From an uncultured Erysipelotrichaceae bacterium (GTDB lineage: Bacteria; Bacillota_I; Bacilli_A; RF39; UBA660), in assembly GCA_902801825.1 (NCBI GenBank), contig CADCJS010000009.1, positions 1-38,216 on the forward strand: DNA of 38,216 nt, written 5' to 3'. Positions 7,966 through 15,835 of the stretch are shown piece after piece. A program made the position numbers and the translations under genes. A model generated the notes under the pieces. It saw only the letters and a program-made list of their open reading frames with translations. It was not told where the DNA came from and searched no databases. How positions within the stretch are numbered: position 1 is the first letter of the stretch; every line of letters starts with the position of its first letter.

Positions 7966-9682
7966 AATCATTAATTGGTTGAAATGCTTTTAATATTCTA
8001 TTATGTATACCTGGTTCAACTAAATCTATTGTTTCCATAGTTAATTCTAATGCTTTTTTATATTTACCATCATTAAAGTATTTTTCTGCTTTAGTTATAC
8101 CTATATCTATTTGATCTTTTAGACCTCTATATCTATTACTATAAATAATAGTTTCCTCTGCCATTACAACTGTTTTTATCAAATCATTAGTAGTATTATA
8201 TACTTTAAATACTAAATCTCTTGCAGTATCTACTCTAACATTTAATGTCTCAATATTTATTGGTTTTTTATTTAATTCTTTATTAATTTCTTTAATTGCA
8301 TCTGATGCATCTTGAATTTGTATATAATATTCTTCAGGAATAATAGGAATATTATATGATCTAATTCTATTTCTAGTTTTTTTCAATAATTTAGTTATAC
8401 TATCTAATTGTTCTCTTGCACGTAATTCATCATCTTTCATACTTCCAATAGAATATATATCTTGATCTAAATTCTCATCTAATTTAGATAGTTTAATGAT
8501 TAAAAAATTTAATTCTTTATCTAATTTAGTATATGGAAATGTATGATTCTTATTACAATCAAATAAGTTATTATAACTATCTTTTATAGATGTTACTTCT
8601 TTATTAATTATATTTAATCTTTCTACATCATCACTAGATAAATCGTAATTAGTTTTTAATTCTCCTAATTGAGATACTAAATTAGAAACTATTTGATCTG
8701 TTCTTACTAATTTAGATTTAAATGATTTCATATTAGATTCAAATTTTCTTTTTGCTATTTTTTCATTATCAAAGTCATTATACAAATTATCAAAATAATT
8801 AATAATTGTTTTTAATTCAAAAACAACATCTTCTAAATTTAATACTTTTATTCTATCTAATATATCTTTTATTTTTTTATTTGTTTCATTTATATTGTAC
8901 TCTACATTTAAATAATCTAATTGATACATTTCTCTAGTCATACTAATATAAATATTTGAAATATCATCTATTTTATTAGGTATTAATTCATTACACATTA
9001 ATAATATTGCAGGTATTTCTTTAACTACATATTCTAAATGGTCAATCATTTCATCTATACCTTTTACAATAAAATTAATTTCATCATAATCTTTTCTTTC
9101 CATAACAATTTCAAATTCTTGAAATCTTTTTTCTACATTTTCAAATTCCAATTCTATTTGTTCTTTAACATCTTTATAAGAATCCATATCTTTTTCATAT
9201 TCTAATTTAAGATTACGATATTTAGATTTTAAAATAACTATTCTTTCTCTATTCTTTTCTTCACTTAAAGTAATTTCTTTTATTTCTTCTAAAAGATTAT
9301 TTGTTTTTTCTCTTAACTTATATATTTTTAATTCTATTCTAGATAATAATATTTTTAATTCTTTATATTGTTTTGATTCTGCTAAATTATCAGCATCTAA
9401 TAACATTTCTGTTATTTCAGGTATATCTTCTTTTCTAATATTTTCAAATTTACTTTGCCATTCATCATATTTATATTTTGTTTTATCATCTTTAACTAAA
9501 GATTCTACTTTAGTTAATTCGTTTAATATTGGAGTACTAATAATTAAGTTTTTTTCTTTTTCTAATTCTGTAATAGCTTTTTTTAGTTTTTTATTCTTTT
9601 TTATATTACGTAAAATAACTATTATAATTAATAAAAGTATTACTACAATATAAGCTGTTACTGTTAATAATTTCTTTTCCAC
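7964..9682 (-). CDS. ezrA: Septation ring formation regulator EzrA
   Basis: A 572-residue protein with one N-terminal membrane segment (about 6-25) and an otherwise continuous coiled-coil, spectrin-like body, with the length and topology of EzrA. Recognisable blocks include the DEWQSKFENI region near residue 73 and a conserved C-terminus with YNTTNDLIKTVVMAEETIIYSNRYR. EzrA binds FtsZ at the membrane and controls Z-ring assembly and cell-wall enzymes during division; it is characteristic of Bacilli. The start is probably GTG at 9682, behind AAAGGAG with slightly long spacing. It is divergent from rpsD. Confidence 0.92.
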   Translation of the reverse strand: MEKKLLTVTAYIVVILLLIIIVILRNIKKNKKLKKAITELEKEKNLIISTPILNELTKVESLVKDDKTKYKYDEWQSKFENIRKEDIPEITEMLLDADNLAESKQYKELKILLSRIELKIYKLREKTNNLLEEIKEITLSEEKNRERIVILKSKYRNLKLEYEKDMDSYKDVKEQIELEFENVEKRFQEFEIVMERKDYDEINFIVKGIDEMIDHLEYVVKEIPAILLMCNELIPNKIDDISNIYISMTREMYQLDYLNVEYNINETNKKIKDILDRIKVLNLEDVVFELKTIINYFDNLYNDFDNEKIAKRKFESNMKSFKSKLVRTDQIVSNLVSQLGELKTNYDLSSDDVERLNIINKEVTSIKDSYNNLFDCNKNHTFPYTKLDKELNFLIIKLSKLDENLDQDIYSIGSMKDDELRAREQLDSITKLLKKTRNRIRSYNIPIIPEEYYIQIQDASDAIKEINKELNKKPINIETLNVRVDTARDLVFKVYNTTNDLIKTVVMAEETIIYSNRYRGLKDQIDIGITKAEKYFNDGKYKKALELTMETIDLVEPGIHNRILKAFQPIND

Positions 9683-9814
9683 AACAAATCATACTCCTTT
9701 ATTATATGTATAATTATAATACCATAAATTTTAGTTTTTTTACAAAAAAATACTATAAAAATTAAAATAATATGTAATTTATTTATATTTTAAGGTTTTT
9801 TTTATATAAAAAAG

Positions 9815-9843
9815 TTGATATTTTATTTATTTTATAATATAAT
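9815..9843 (+). promoter_or_regulatory. Sigma-A promoter of rpsD
   Basis: TTGATA (9815-9820), a 17-base spacer, and TATAAT (9838-9843). Transcription would begin near 9850, giving a leader of about 170 bases. Confidence 0.75.
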
Positions 9844-9849
9844 TAAACA

Positions 9850-10021
9850 TGCAAACATTTTGTAGCATTTTTTTGAAATAATTAATGTGTTTTTTACGAA
9901 ATAGTTTTATAAGTATTATGTCCTTTATAGGCTACACATAAGAAAGTATTAGAAAAAACACCCTATTTATTGGCAAAAAGATTACTAAAGGTTTGAAAAA
10001 TAGTAAAAGGAGGAAAAGGAA
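9850..10021 (+). promoter_or_regulatory. Long rpsD 5' leader (candidate S4 autoregulatory leader)
   Basis: About 170 bases between the promoter and the start codon, with no ORF. Bacillota rpsD genes carry a structured leader bound by S4 itself for feedback control, and the position and length fit. I could not confirm the conserved fold by eye, so this rests on context. The ribosome binding site AAAGGAGG lies near its 3' end. Confidence 0.45.
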
Positions 10022-10624
10022 ATGTCAAGATATACTGGTTCTGCATATAAAAGAAGTCGTAGAGTTGGTTTTTCTACTCTTGAAAATGGTAAAGATTTAG
10101 CTAAAAGACCTTATAAACCAGGTCAACATGGTCAAGATAGAAAAAGTAAACCATCTAACTATTCTATTCAATTAAATGAAAAACAAAAAGTTAGATTTAT
10201 GTATGGTTTAAATGAAAAACAATTCCACACTTTATTTGTTAAAGCAGGTAAACTTGAAGGAATTCATGGTGAAAATTTATTAAAATTACTTGAAAGTCGT
10301 TTAGATAATGTTGTTTATCGTATGGGTCTTTCAAACACTAGAAGAGGATCAAGACAAATTGTAAATCATGGTCATATTTTAGTTAATGGTAAAAAAGTAA
10401 ATATTCCATCATATAATGTTAAACCAAATGATGTTATTTCTGTTAAGGAAAGTTCTAAAGAACATAAAGCAATTAAAGATGCATTAGAAAATAACAAAAA
10501 ATTACCTGAATTTGTTACTTTTGATAAAAATAAACTTGAAGGTAAATTTGTAAGACTTCCAGAAAGAAATGAATTAAGTGCTGATATTGATGAAGCATTA
10601 ATTGTTGAATATTATAATAGATAA
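10022..10624 (+). CDS. rpsD: 30S ribosomal protein S4
   Basis: 200 residues, the normal bacterial length. The N-terminus [18 protein letters not shown] lacks zinc-ribbon cysteines (the Cys-minus form). It has the hallmark YGLNEKQF and the S4 RNA-binding domain from about residue 90 ([14 protein letters not shown] ... [21 protein letters not shown]), and ends in [11 protein letters not shown]4 nucleates 30S assembly on 16S rRNA and often represses its own synthesis through the leader. The start is strongly supported by AAAGGAGG. It is a monocistronic unit with its own promoter and terminator. Confidence 0.98.
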   Translation: MSRYTGSAYKRSRRVGFSTLENGKDLAKRPYKPGQHGQDRKSKPSNYSIQLNEKQKVRFMYGLNEKQFHTLFVKAGKLEGIHGENLLKLLESRLDNVVYRMGLSNTRRGSRQIVNHGHILVNGKKVNIPSYNVKPNDVISVKESSKEHKAIKDALENNKKLPEFVTFDKNKLEGKFVRLPERNELSADIDEALIVEYYNR

Positions 10625-10657
10625 AAAATACACTCAATTAATTGAGTGTATTTTTTT
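10623..10657. terminator. Bidirectional terminator, rpsD / 124-aa gene
   Basis: The inverted repeat ACACTCAATT/AATTGAGTGT is flanked by A and T runs and lies between convergent genes. Confidence 0.85.
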
Positions 10658-11030
10658 AATTATATTTTTTATTTAATATATGTAAAAATGTAAATATAAC
10701 AATTGTTGTACTAAATGAAATTAAAAAATTATTTAAAGCTGATTCATTAATTCTTTCTTTTTCAGTTTTATCTTTTAAATAATATTTAGAACAACTTTTT
10801 TCTCTTTCTTTATCTAGTTCACTTTTACATACTTCATCAGTACATTCATATTCTAATTTATCAAGTGCACATACTTCTTTAGAATATTGTTCATAAGAAA
10901 CTATTTTTTCTTTATTAATTAATTTAATACCTGTTCCAATCATAATTATAATAGAAAATACTAATACAATTACCATTATAGAATTAACTATTTTTAATAA
11001 TAAATCTTTTTCTTTTGCGAATAATCTCAT
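10656..11030 (-). CDS. Small membrane protein with cysteine-rich loop (124 aa)
   Basis: Two predicted membrane segments (about 13-35 and 102-118) flank a hydrophilic loop containing four cysteines (CALDKLEYECTDEVC and a later C). These could form disulfides outside the cell or bind metal. The family is not recognised. Its ATG overlaps the stop codon of the tyrS reading frame by four bases (ATGA), so it appears translationally coupled to tyrS and shares its T-box-controlled transcript. The ribosome binding site AAGGAGG lies inside the end of tyrS. Confidence 0.65.
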   Translation of the reverse strand: MRLFAKEKDLLLKIVNSIMVIVLVFSIIIMIGTGIKLINKEKIVSYEQYSKEVCALDKLEYECTDEVCKSELDKEREKSCSKYYLKDKTEKERINESALNNFLISFSTTIVIFTFLHILNKKYN

Positions 11031-12206
11031 TTTTCCTCCTTAAAAGTAATTAAATAATATTTTTTCTTACCTCTTCTAACTACTATATATTTATTATACA
11101 ACGCTTCTTTTTTAGATGCAATAAAATTTAAATCTGTTACTTTTTCTCCATTTATACTAATTGAGCCATTATTTATAAATTCTCTTGCTTCTCTTTTACT
11201 AATCTACTAATAAATCAACAATATTTTTTTCTTCAGTTATTTCATAAGTATCAACACCAGACATAGCATCTTTTAATTCATCTATAGTTAATTCTTTTAT
11301 ACTTCCACTAAATAAAGCTTCACTTATTTTAACAGCAGAATTATAACTTTCTTCATCATGAATAAAAGTAATTATTTCTTTAGCAAGTTCCTTTTGCGCT
11401 AATCTTAAGTGAGGTGCTTCATTATGTTTTTCTAAGATATCTTCTATTTCTTCTTTAGATAAGAATGTATATTTCTTTAAGTAATCTTCCATCATTACAT
11501 CTTCAAAATTTAATATATCATTACCATAGCTTTTACCTAATTTTTTACCTGTTGAATCAACAATTAAAGGTACTGAAAATGCATAAACTTCATCATTATC
11601 TAATTTTCTGATTAATTCTATACCAGTAGTTAAATTACCCCATTGATCGGATCCACCAAATTGCATATCAACACCATATTTTTCATGAAGATATTTAAAA
11701 TCATAACCTTGCATTAACATATAAGAAAATTCAGCATAGGAAATACCAACTTCCATTTGTCTTTTAACTAAATCTTTATTAATCATATAAGCAACATTAA
11801 TATATTTACCAATATCTCTTAAAAAATCAACATAATTATAATTCTTAAACCAATCATAGTTATTTAATACTTCTATTTCTTCTCCAAATAGTTTTTTCAT
11901 TTGAGCTTTAATCTTTTCAAAATTAGAATCAACTACTTTTTCATCAGATTTTTCTCTTTCTCCTGTTCCCCTAGGATCTCCTACTCTTCCTGTTGCTCCT
12001 CCTACTATAACTAATGGTTTATGACCCGCTCTTCTTAATCTTTCAATCATTAAAAATGTAGGAAATTGACCTATATGTAAACTTTCAGCAGTTGGATCTG
12101 CACCTATATAAAAAGTTAACCCACCTGCATTTAATTTTTCTTCTAAATCTTCTCCAGCTTCATCTTTAATTAAACCTCTCCATTTTAATTCTTCATATAA
12201 TTTCAT
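11027..12206 (-). pseudogene. tyrS: Tyrosyl-tRNA synthetase with frameshift and internal deletion
   Basis: This gene would charge tRNA-Tyr. The class I core is clear: HIGQ near residue 45, GGSDQWGN near 186, and a KLGKS signature loop. I start it at ATG 12206 (MKLYEELKWRG), behind AAGGAGG; the longer frame reads into the leader. Two lesions are visible. After KLGKSYGN, about 17 residues that normally follow (the LD...SPY..YQ helix) are missing in frame. At about 11200 the frame stops after LLVD, and the C-terminal S4-type domain (SKREAREFINNGSISI) continues in another frame to a TGA at 11027-11029 that overlaps the next gene. It could be a decaying paralogue or contain sequence errors. A complete tyrS should exist elsewhere if this one is dead. 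Confidence 0.85.
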
Positions 12207-12427
12207 ATTTTCCTCCTTTAAGAAAAAAAGGCTATGAATATAAGGACGTATAATACGCGGTACCACCTTATTTCATAGACTTTTCTATGCTCTTTAATCT
12301 TTAACGCAGAATTACGTGTTAATTCAAAATAATGTATTTCATTATATATCTTATCTAAGTTTTCACCAACCACTTAGTCTCTGATAATAAAAAATATAAT
12401 TACTTATTTATTTATCACAATCAACTT
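12207..12427 (-). promoter_or_regulatory. T-box leader controlling tyrS
   Basis: The minus strand contains the T-box core GGTGGTACCGCG, a stem I region with AGAGACTAAG...GTTGGTGAAAACTTAG, and a terminator pairing CTATGAA..AAGG with CCTTATATTCATAG before a T run. Uncharged tRNA-Tyr would favour the antiterminator. A TAC triplet in the stem I region is a plausible tyrosine specifier, but I did not fold the whole leader. Confidence 0.85.
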
Positions 12428-12433
12428 AATAAT

Positions 12434-12462
12434 ATTATATTTAAATATTAATAATATGTCAA
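12434..12462 (-). promoter_or_regulatory. Sigma-A promoter of the tyrS T-box transcript
   Basis: On the minus strand, TTGACA (12462-12457), a 17-base spacer and TATAAT (12439-12434) form a consensus vegetative promoter placing the start at the beginning of the T-box leader. Confidence 0.85.
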
Positions 12463-12478
12463 ATAAAAAATCAGAAGA

Positions 12479-12871
12479 TTAATCTTCTAATTTTGCTAGT
12501 ACTTCTTTTGTAACTTCTGCAGCTTTTTTCTTCAAAGATTTAACAGATTTTTCTAAAATTGGTGTTCCTTTTTCTTTTGCATAAACTGCTAATTCATCAA
12601 TTTTTACTTTTAATTCTTTAGATTTTTTTTCTGCAATCTTTTTTACTTTTTCTTTATCTAAATCTTCTAAATCTTTTTTTATTTCATTTATTTTATTTTC
12701 AACATTTTCTTTTACTTCTTCACTATCTATTTCTTTTGCTTTCTCAATTAAATCAGATGCTTTATTTAATAAATCTTTTCTTAATTCTTCACCTTTCTTA
12801 GGTGCAAATAATAATGCTAAAGATGCTCCTAATCCAGCTCCAAATATTAATTTTCCTGTACCTCTACTCAT
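12479..12871 (-). CDS. YtxH-like protein
   Basis: 130 residues. The N-terminal glycine-rich hydrophobic segment followed by LLFAPKKGEELR is the YtxH-domain signature. The remainder is a long Lys/Glu-rich amphipathic helix. YtxH family members are small, membrane-associated general stress proteins of unclear biochemical role. The gene overlaps the end of the DUF948 gene by 8 bases, as in the Bacillus ytxG-ytxH arrangement. The start follows AAAAAGGAGG. Confidence 0.85.
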   Translation of the reverse strand: MSRGTGKLIFGAGLGASLALLFAPKKGEELRKDLLNKASDLIEKAKEIDSEEVKENVENKINEIKKDLEDLDKEKVKKIAEKKSKELKVKIDELAVYAKEKGTPILEKSVKSLKKKAAEVTKEVLAKLED

Positions 12872-13166
12872 TTATTTCATCCTCCTTTTTAATTTCTTTC
12901 TCATTCTTTTTATTTTTAACTTTATCTATTATTTTTGTAACAAAATTTACTATAATATCTGAGAAAATAAATAACTTATCAGACACTTTATCAAATGCAT
13001 TAAAGAATCCATCAAAAGTTTTTATTTTACCTTCTACATTATCTAAAATACCATTTGCTTTATCCATTGCATTAATTAATTTTACAGCAATTACAATTAA
13101 CAATATTATTAATATAATTAATAACATATATATTATTATAGGCAATAATTGACTTAAATATTCCAT
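12864..13166 (-). CDS. DUF948/YtxG-like membrane protein
   Basis: 100 residues: one long N-terminal membrane segment (about 7-29), then an amphipathic region and a highly charged C-terminus. This matches the short DUF948 (YtxG-like) pattern, and the neighbour is a YtxH-like gene as in Bacillus. Its start overlaps the stop of the upstream gene by one base (TAATG), so the three genes form a tight operon. The exact role is unknown; a cell-envelope stress association comes only from the family. Confidence 0.7.
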   Translation of the reverse strand: MEYLSQLLPIIIYMLLIILIILLIVIAVKLINAMDKANGILDNVEGKIKTFDGFFNAFDKVSDKLFIFSDIIVNFVTKIIDKVKNKKNEKEIKKEDEINE

Positions 13167-13990
13167 TATTCTTCATCATCCTCCTCAGATTTATACATAT
13201 TATCAATTAAATTGAATAGATCTTCATCTTCAGTATCTAAATCATCTTTTTCTATTTCTTCAGTTACTTTCTTTTTTCTAGTTGTTTTCTTTTTTGGTTG
13301 TTCTGCAATTACTTCTTCCTTTTTATCATAAGTTATAATAACATCATCTGATTCTTTATTATCATTTCCAATTTCTTGTTCATTATTCTCTTCTTCATCT
13401 AAATTATAAAATATATCTCTATTTTTTGTAATAGTTTTTTCAATTTCATCATCTAATTCTTTATATGCTTTATTTCTTACTGAATCATAATCTACTACTC
13501 TTTTTTCAAAACTAAATTCTTTAGTTCTACTAATATTTTCTACATCACCAACTTTATAATCTACATCAAGTATTCCATATACTGGAGAAATAACAGGAGT
13601 TGGTTTGAATTTTTTTGGTTCTTCCTTCTTAGGTTCAAATCTATAAGTGGTATTGTTAACTTGTTTCTTTTTCATTCTAGTTGTAGGATTAACAATATTT
13701 TCTTTTTTAGGTTCTTCCTTTTTTGGTTCTTCTTTATCAAAAATATTATCTTCATCAAAATCCATAGGAAAATTAAATGTTCTTTCTACATTAAATAATT
13801 CTCTTTCTGGTATATCTTGATTTGTTTTTTTACTTTTATGCTTAAAATTTATTTCTTCATATTTATTTATATCTTCATTTTTATTATTTTCTTTAAATTT
13901 ATTTTCTATAGTTTTAGTTATATAACTTTTTTCTTCATTTACATCTTCTTCTTCATAGAAAAAATCTTTAACTTTATTTAAAAAACTCAT
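13166..13990 (-). CDS. Acidic, low-complexity cytoplasmic protein (274 aa)
   Basis: Very rich in Glu, Asp, Lys and Asn, without signal peptide or membrane segments. A DKEEPKKEEPKK repeat occurs near residue 85, a compact conserved-looking block PTPVISPVYGILDVDY lies near residues 130-145, and a Lys/Arg patch (PKKKTTRKKK) precedes a strongly acidic tail. The block looks like a short binding motif inside a disordered protein. I do not recognise a named family. It is first in the operon with the DUF948 and YtxH-like genes, behind AGGAGG, and lies downstream of a lipoprotein gene. An envelope or division-associated adaptor is possible, but this is inference. Confidence 0.7.
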   Translation of the reverse strand: MSFLNKVKDFFYEEEDVNEEKSYITKTIENKFKENNKNEDINKYEEINFKHKSKKTNQDIPERELFNVERTFNFPMDFDEDNIFDKEEPKKEEPKKENIVNPTTRMKKKQVNNTTYRFEPKKEEPKKFKPTPVISPVYGILDVDYKVGDVENISRTKEFSFEKRVVDYDSVRNKAYKELDDEIEKTITKNRDIFYNLDEEENNEQEIGNDNKESDDVIITYDKKEEVIAEQPKKKTTRKKKVTEEIEKDDLDTEDEDLFNLIDNMYKSEEDDEE

Positions 13991-13999
13991 AACTTCCTC

Positions 14000-14680
14000 C
14001 TAATTATCCTTTTGCTTAGTAGTTTTATGTTCTATTAAGCTTTCAGCATTTGTAGTCTCATAATTATCATATTCTTCAATATATTTTAAAAAGTTACTAT
14101 TTGATGATTTCTTTGTTTTAAATATATTGTATGTTTCATCATCACTTAAAGTATATTTATCATTAGATAAGATACTTTTTACAATATCATCATTATATTT
14201 AATACTAGATAAAATAAATACTGAATCACTAATTGCATCTATTAAATCATCTTCTTGAACATAACTTTCTATCTTAGCATAATTATACATTATCTCTACA
14301 AAATAAAAATCATCTTCTTTATTTACTTCTATATATCCTGTTTTATTTTTATTATTTAATTCTTTTGATATATATGCTTTTTTATTTACTTCATAATTTT
14401 TTTGAAATTTATTATAATAACTTACTAAATCTACATATAAATAGTACGTATTATTCTTACTATTTAACTTTTGATTAAAATCATTTACTTCTTTTTGTAC
14501 AATTCCATTTGGTAAATAATATTGATAACCAATAGCATTAACATTTGTAAATTTACTTTTTCTATTTAAAATATCATCTATATTACTAGCATAATTTGGT
14601 TTATTTATTTGTTTAACAGTACATCCTGTCGTTAACAACATAAAAAGTAGTAGTAAAAAAAATGATTTAAATTTTTTCAT
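14000..14680 (-). CDS. Predicted lipoprotein (226 aa)
   Basis: A lipoprotein signal peptide with lipobox LTTGC puts the acylated cysteine near residue 20. The mature part is mixed alpha/beta and rich in Tyr, Asn and Lys, with no recognised domain. It has its own extended -10 promoter upstream and ends 10 bases before the acidic-protein gene, so all four genes to 12479 are probably co-transcribed. It probably sits on the outer face of the membrane. Function unknown. Confidence 0.75.
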   Translation of the reverse strand: MKKFKSFFLLLLFMLLTTGCTVKQINKPNYASNIDDILNRKSKFTNVNAIGYQYYLPNGIVQKEVNDFNQKLNSKNNTYYLYVDLVSYYNKFQKNYEVNKKAYISKELNNKNKTGYIEVNKEDDFYFVEIMYNYAKIESYVQEDDLIDAISDSVFILSSIKYNDDIVKSILSNDKYTLSDDETYNIFKTKKSSNSNFLKYIEEYDNYETTNAESLIEHKTTKQKDN

Positions 14681-14705
14681 AGTAGCACCTACTTTATCAT
14701 TTATA

Positions 14706-14714
14706 ATTATATCA
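14706..14714 (-). promoter_or_regulatory. Extended -10 promoter of the lipoprotein operon
   Basis: The minus strand reads TGATATAAT (TGnTATAAT), about 25-30 bases before the start codon at 14680. Confidence 0.55.
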
Positions 14715-14772
14715 AAAAAAGATATAATTATAAAGAGTTTTTTTTAAAGTTTATAATTATAATTTTTTTATT

Positions 14773-15405
14773 TTAATCCTTATATGCTTCTAATCTATTG
14801 ATTTTATTTCCTTTTTCACTAAATTTTCTTTCATATTCAGTCATAATATTTTCTTCATAATTACTATTATGTAAATCAAGAGAAACATTTTTTAAAGTAT
14901 ATCCATAAACAGATAAAGATTCTATAGAAAATTCAAATAAACTAGTATTATCTGTTTTAAAAAATATTGTTTTGTTATTCTTAAAAATATTATCGTATCT
15001 TTTTAAGAATCTCTCATGAGTTAATCTTCTTTTAGCACATCTGTTTTTTGGCCAAGGATCGGAAAAATTTAAAAATATTAAATCTATTTCTTTATCAAAG
15101 ACATCTTCTATTAATCTTGCATCCATTCTAATAAATTTTAAATTATTTAATTTTTCATCTTTTAATTTATTAATCGCATACATTAAAACTGTATCATACA
15201 TTTCAATACCTATAAAATTAATATTAGGATATCTTTTTGCATTTTCAATAATAAAATCACCTTTTCCACAGCCTATTTCTATATATATTGGATTATTATT
15301 ATTGAAAACTTTATTCCATTTTCCTTTATTTTCCACTTCATTCTTTATTAAATAATCTGAATTATTAATTATTTCTTTTGCTTCTTTTTTGTTTCTAAGT
15401 CTCAT
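14773..15405 (-). CDS. trmB: tRNA (guanine-46-N7)-methyltransferase TrmB
   Basis: 210 residues from the ATG at 15405 (a TTG one codon earlier is possible; AAAGGTGA is spaced best for the ATG). The SAM-binding motif IEIGCGKGDF lies near residue 45, the acidic IGIEMYD follows motif I, and the family-defining FSDPWPKNR lies near 117. The C-terminal TEYERKF block contacts tRNA. TrmB makes m7G46 in the variable loop of tRNAs using S-adenosylmethionine. Length is typical of the Bacillus enzyme. Confidence 0.95.
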   Translation of the reverse strand: MRLRNKKEAKEIINNSDYLIKNEVENKGKWNKVFNNNNPIYIEIGCGKGDFIIENAKRYPNINFIGIEMYDTVLMYAINKLKDEKLNNLKFIRMDARLIEDVFDKEIDLIFLNFSDPWPKNRCAKRRLTHERFLKRYDNIFKNNKTIFFKTDNTSLFEFSIESLSVYGYTLKNVSLDLHNSNYEENIMTEYERKFSEKGNKINRLEAYKD

Positions 15406-15480
15406 CAAAAATCACCTTTAATTATTATACTATTTTTTTATTTTATAGACAATAATTTATTTTTTATAATATATGCCCAT

Positions 15481-15507
15481 ACATTGATAAGATAAAAGCA
15501 TATACTA
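15481..15507 (+). promoter_or_regulatory. Sigma-K/E-like sporulation promoter
   Basis: AC (15481-15482), a 16-base spacer, then CATATACTA (15499-15507), which fits the sigma-K pattern AC-N16/17-CATAnnnTA. The start would be about 20 bases before the ATG at 15533. No sigma-A -35 is apparent. This is a consensus match only. Confidence 0.4.
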
Positions 15508-15532
15508 AAATGAAACGAAAAGGAGGATTATT

Positions 15533-15805
15533 ATGATAGATAGAAATTGTATATATGATGAAAGACCTGGTTTTGAATCTTATAGTATGATGAATTTTCC
15601 ATACCCTTCAATGCCTATTATGCAAGGTCAATACTATCAACCTAATAGTAATAATAATTTAGAAGATAAAATATCTAAATTAGAAAATAAAATTAATTCA
15701 TTAGAAAATAGAATTAGTAGAATTGAAGGTTCTATGTCTACTAATATGGATTATTCTAATATATACCCTAAAGCAACATATCAAAATTCTTTATCAATGA
15801 TGTAA
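15533..15805 (+). CDS. Small coiled-coil protein, possible spore-coat component
   Basis: 90 residues. The N-terminal half is rich in Tyr, Met, Pro, Asn and Gln (SMMNFPYPSMPIMQGQYYQP). The middle is a regular heptad coiled coil (about 44-66, LEDKISKLENKINSLENRI). The tail is again Tyr/Ser/Met-rich. This resembles small coat or crust proteins in composition, and the upstream region has a sigma-K-like promoter and a very strong AAAGGAGG site. Neither a domain nor a homologue is recognised, so the coat assignment is inference. Confidence 0.6.
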   Translation: MIDRNCIYDERPGFESYSMMNFPYPSMPIMQGQYYQPNSNNNLEDKISKLENKINSLENRISRIEGSMSTNMDYSNIYPKATYQNSLSMM

Positions 15806-15835
15806 AAAGAAGTTTAAAACTAAACTTCTTTTTTT
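15804..15835. terminator. Bidirectional terminator
   Basis: AAGAAGTTTA / TAAACTTCTT with flanking A and T runs lies between the convergent coiled-coil protein and flippase genes; its stem overlaps the end of the flippase gene. Confidence 0.85.

Noticed and set aside
12207-12266. 20-residue N-terminal extension of TyrRS
   Set aside because: It is read from the T-box terminator stem; the family N-terminus and AAGGAGG fit the ATG at 12206.
12802-13152. Plus-strand 116-codon ORF
   Set aside because: Antisense shadow of the YtxH/DUF948 pair; its hydrophobicity is the complement of Lys/Asn-rich codons.
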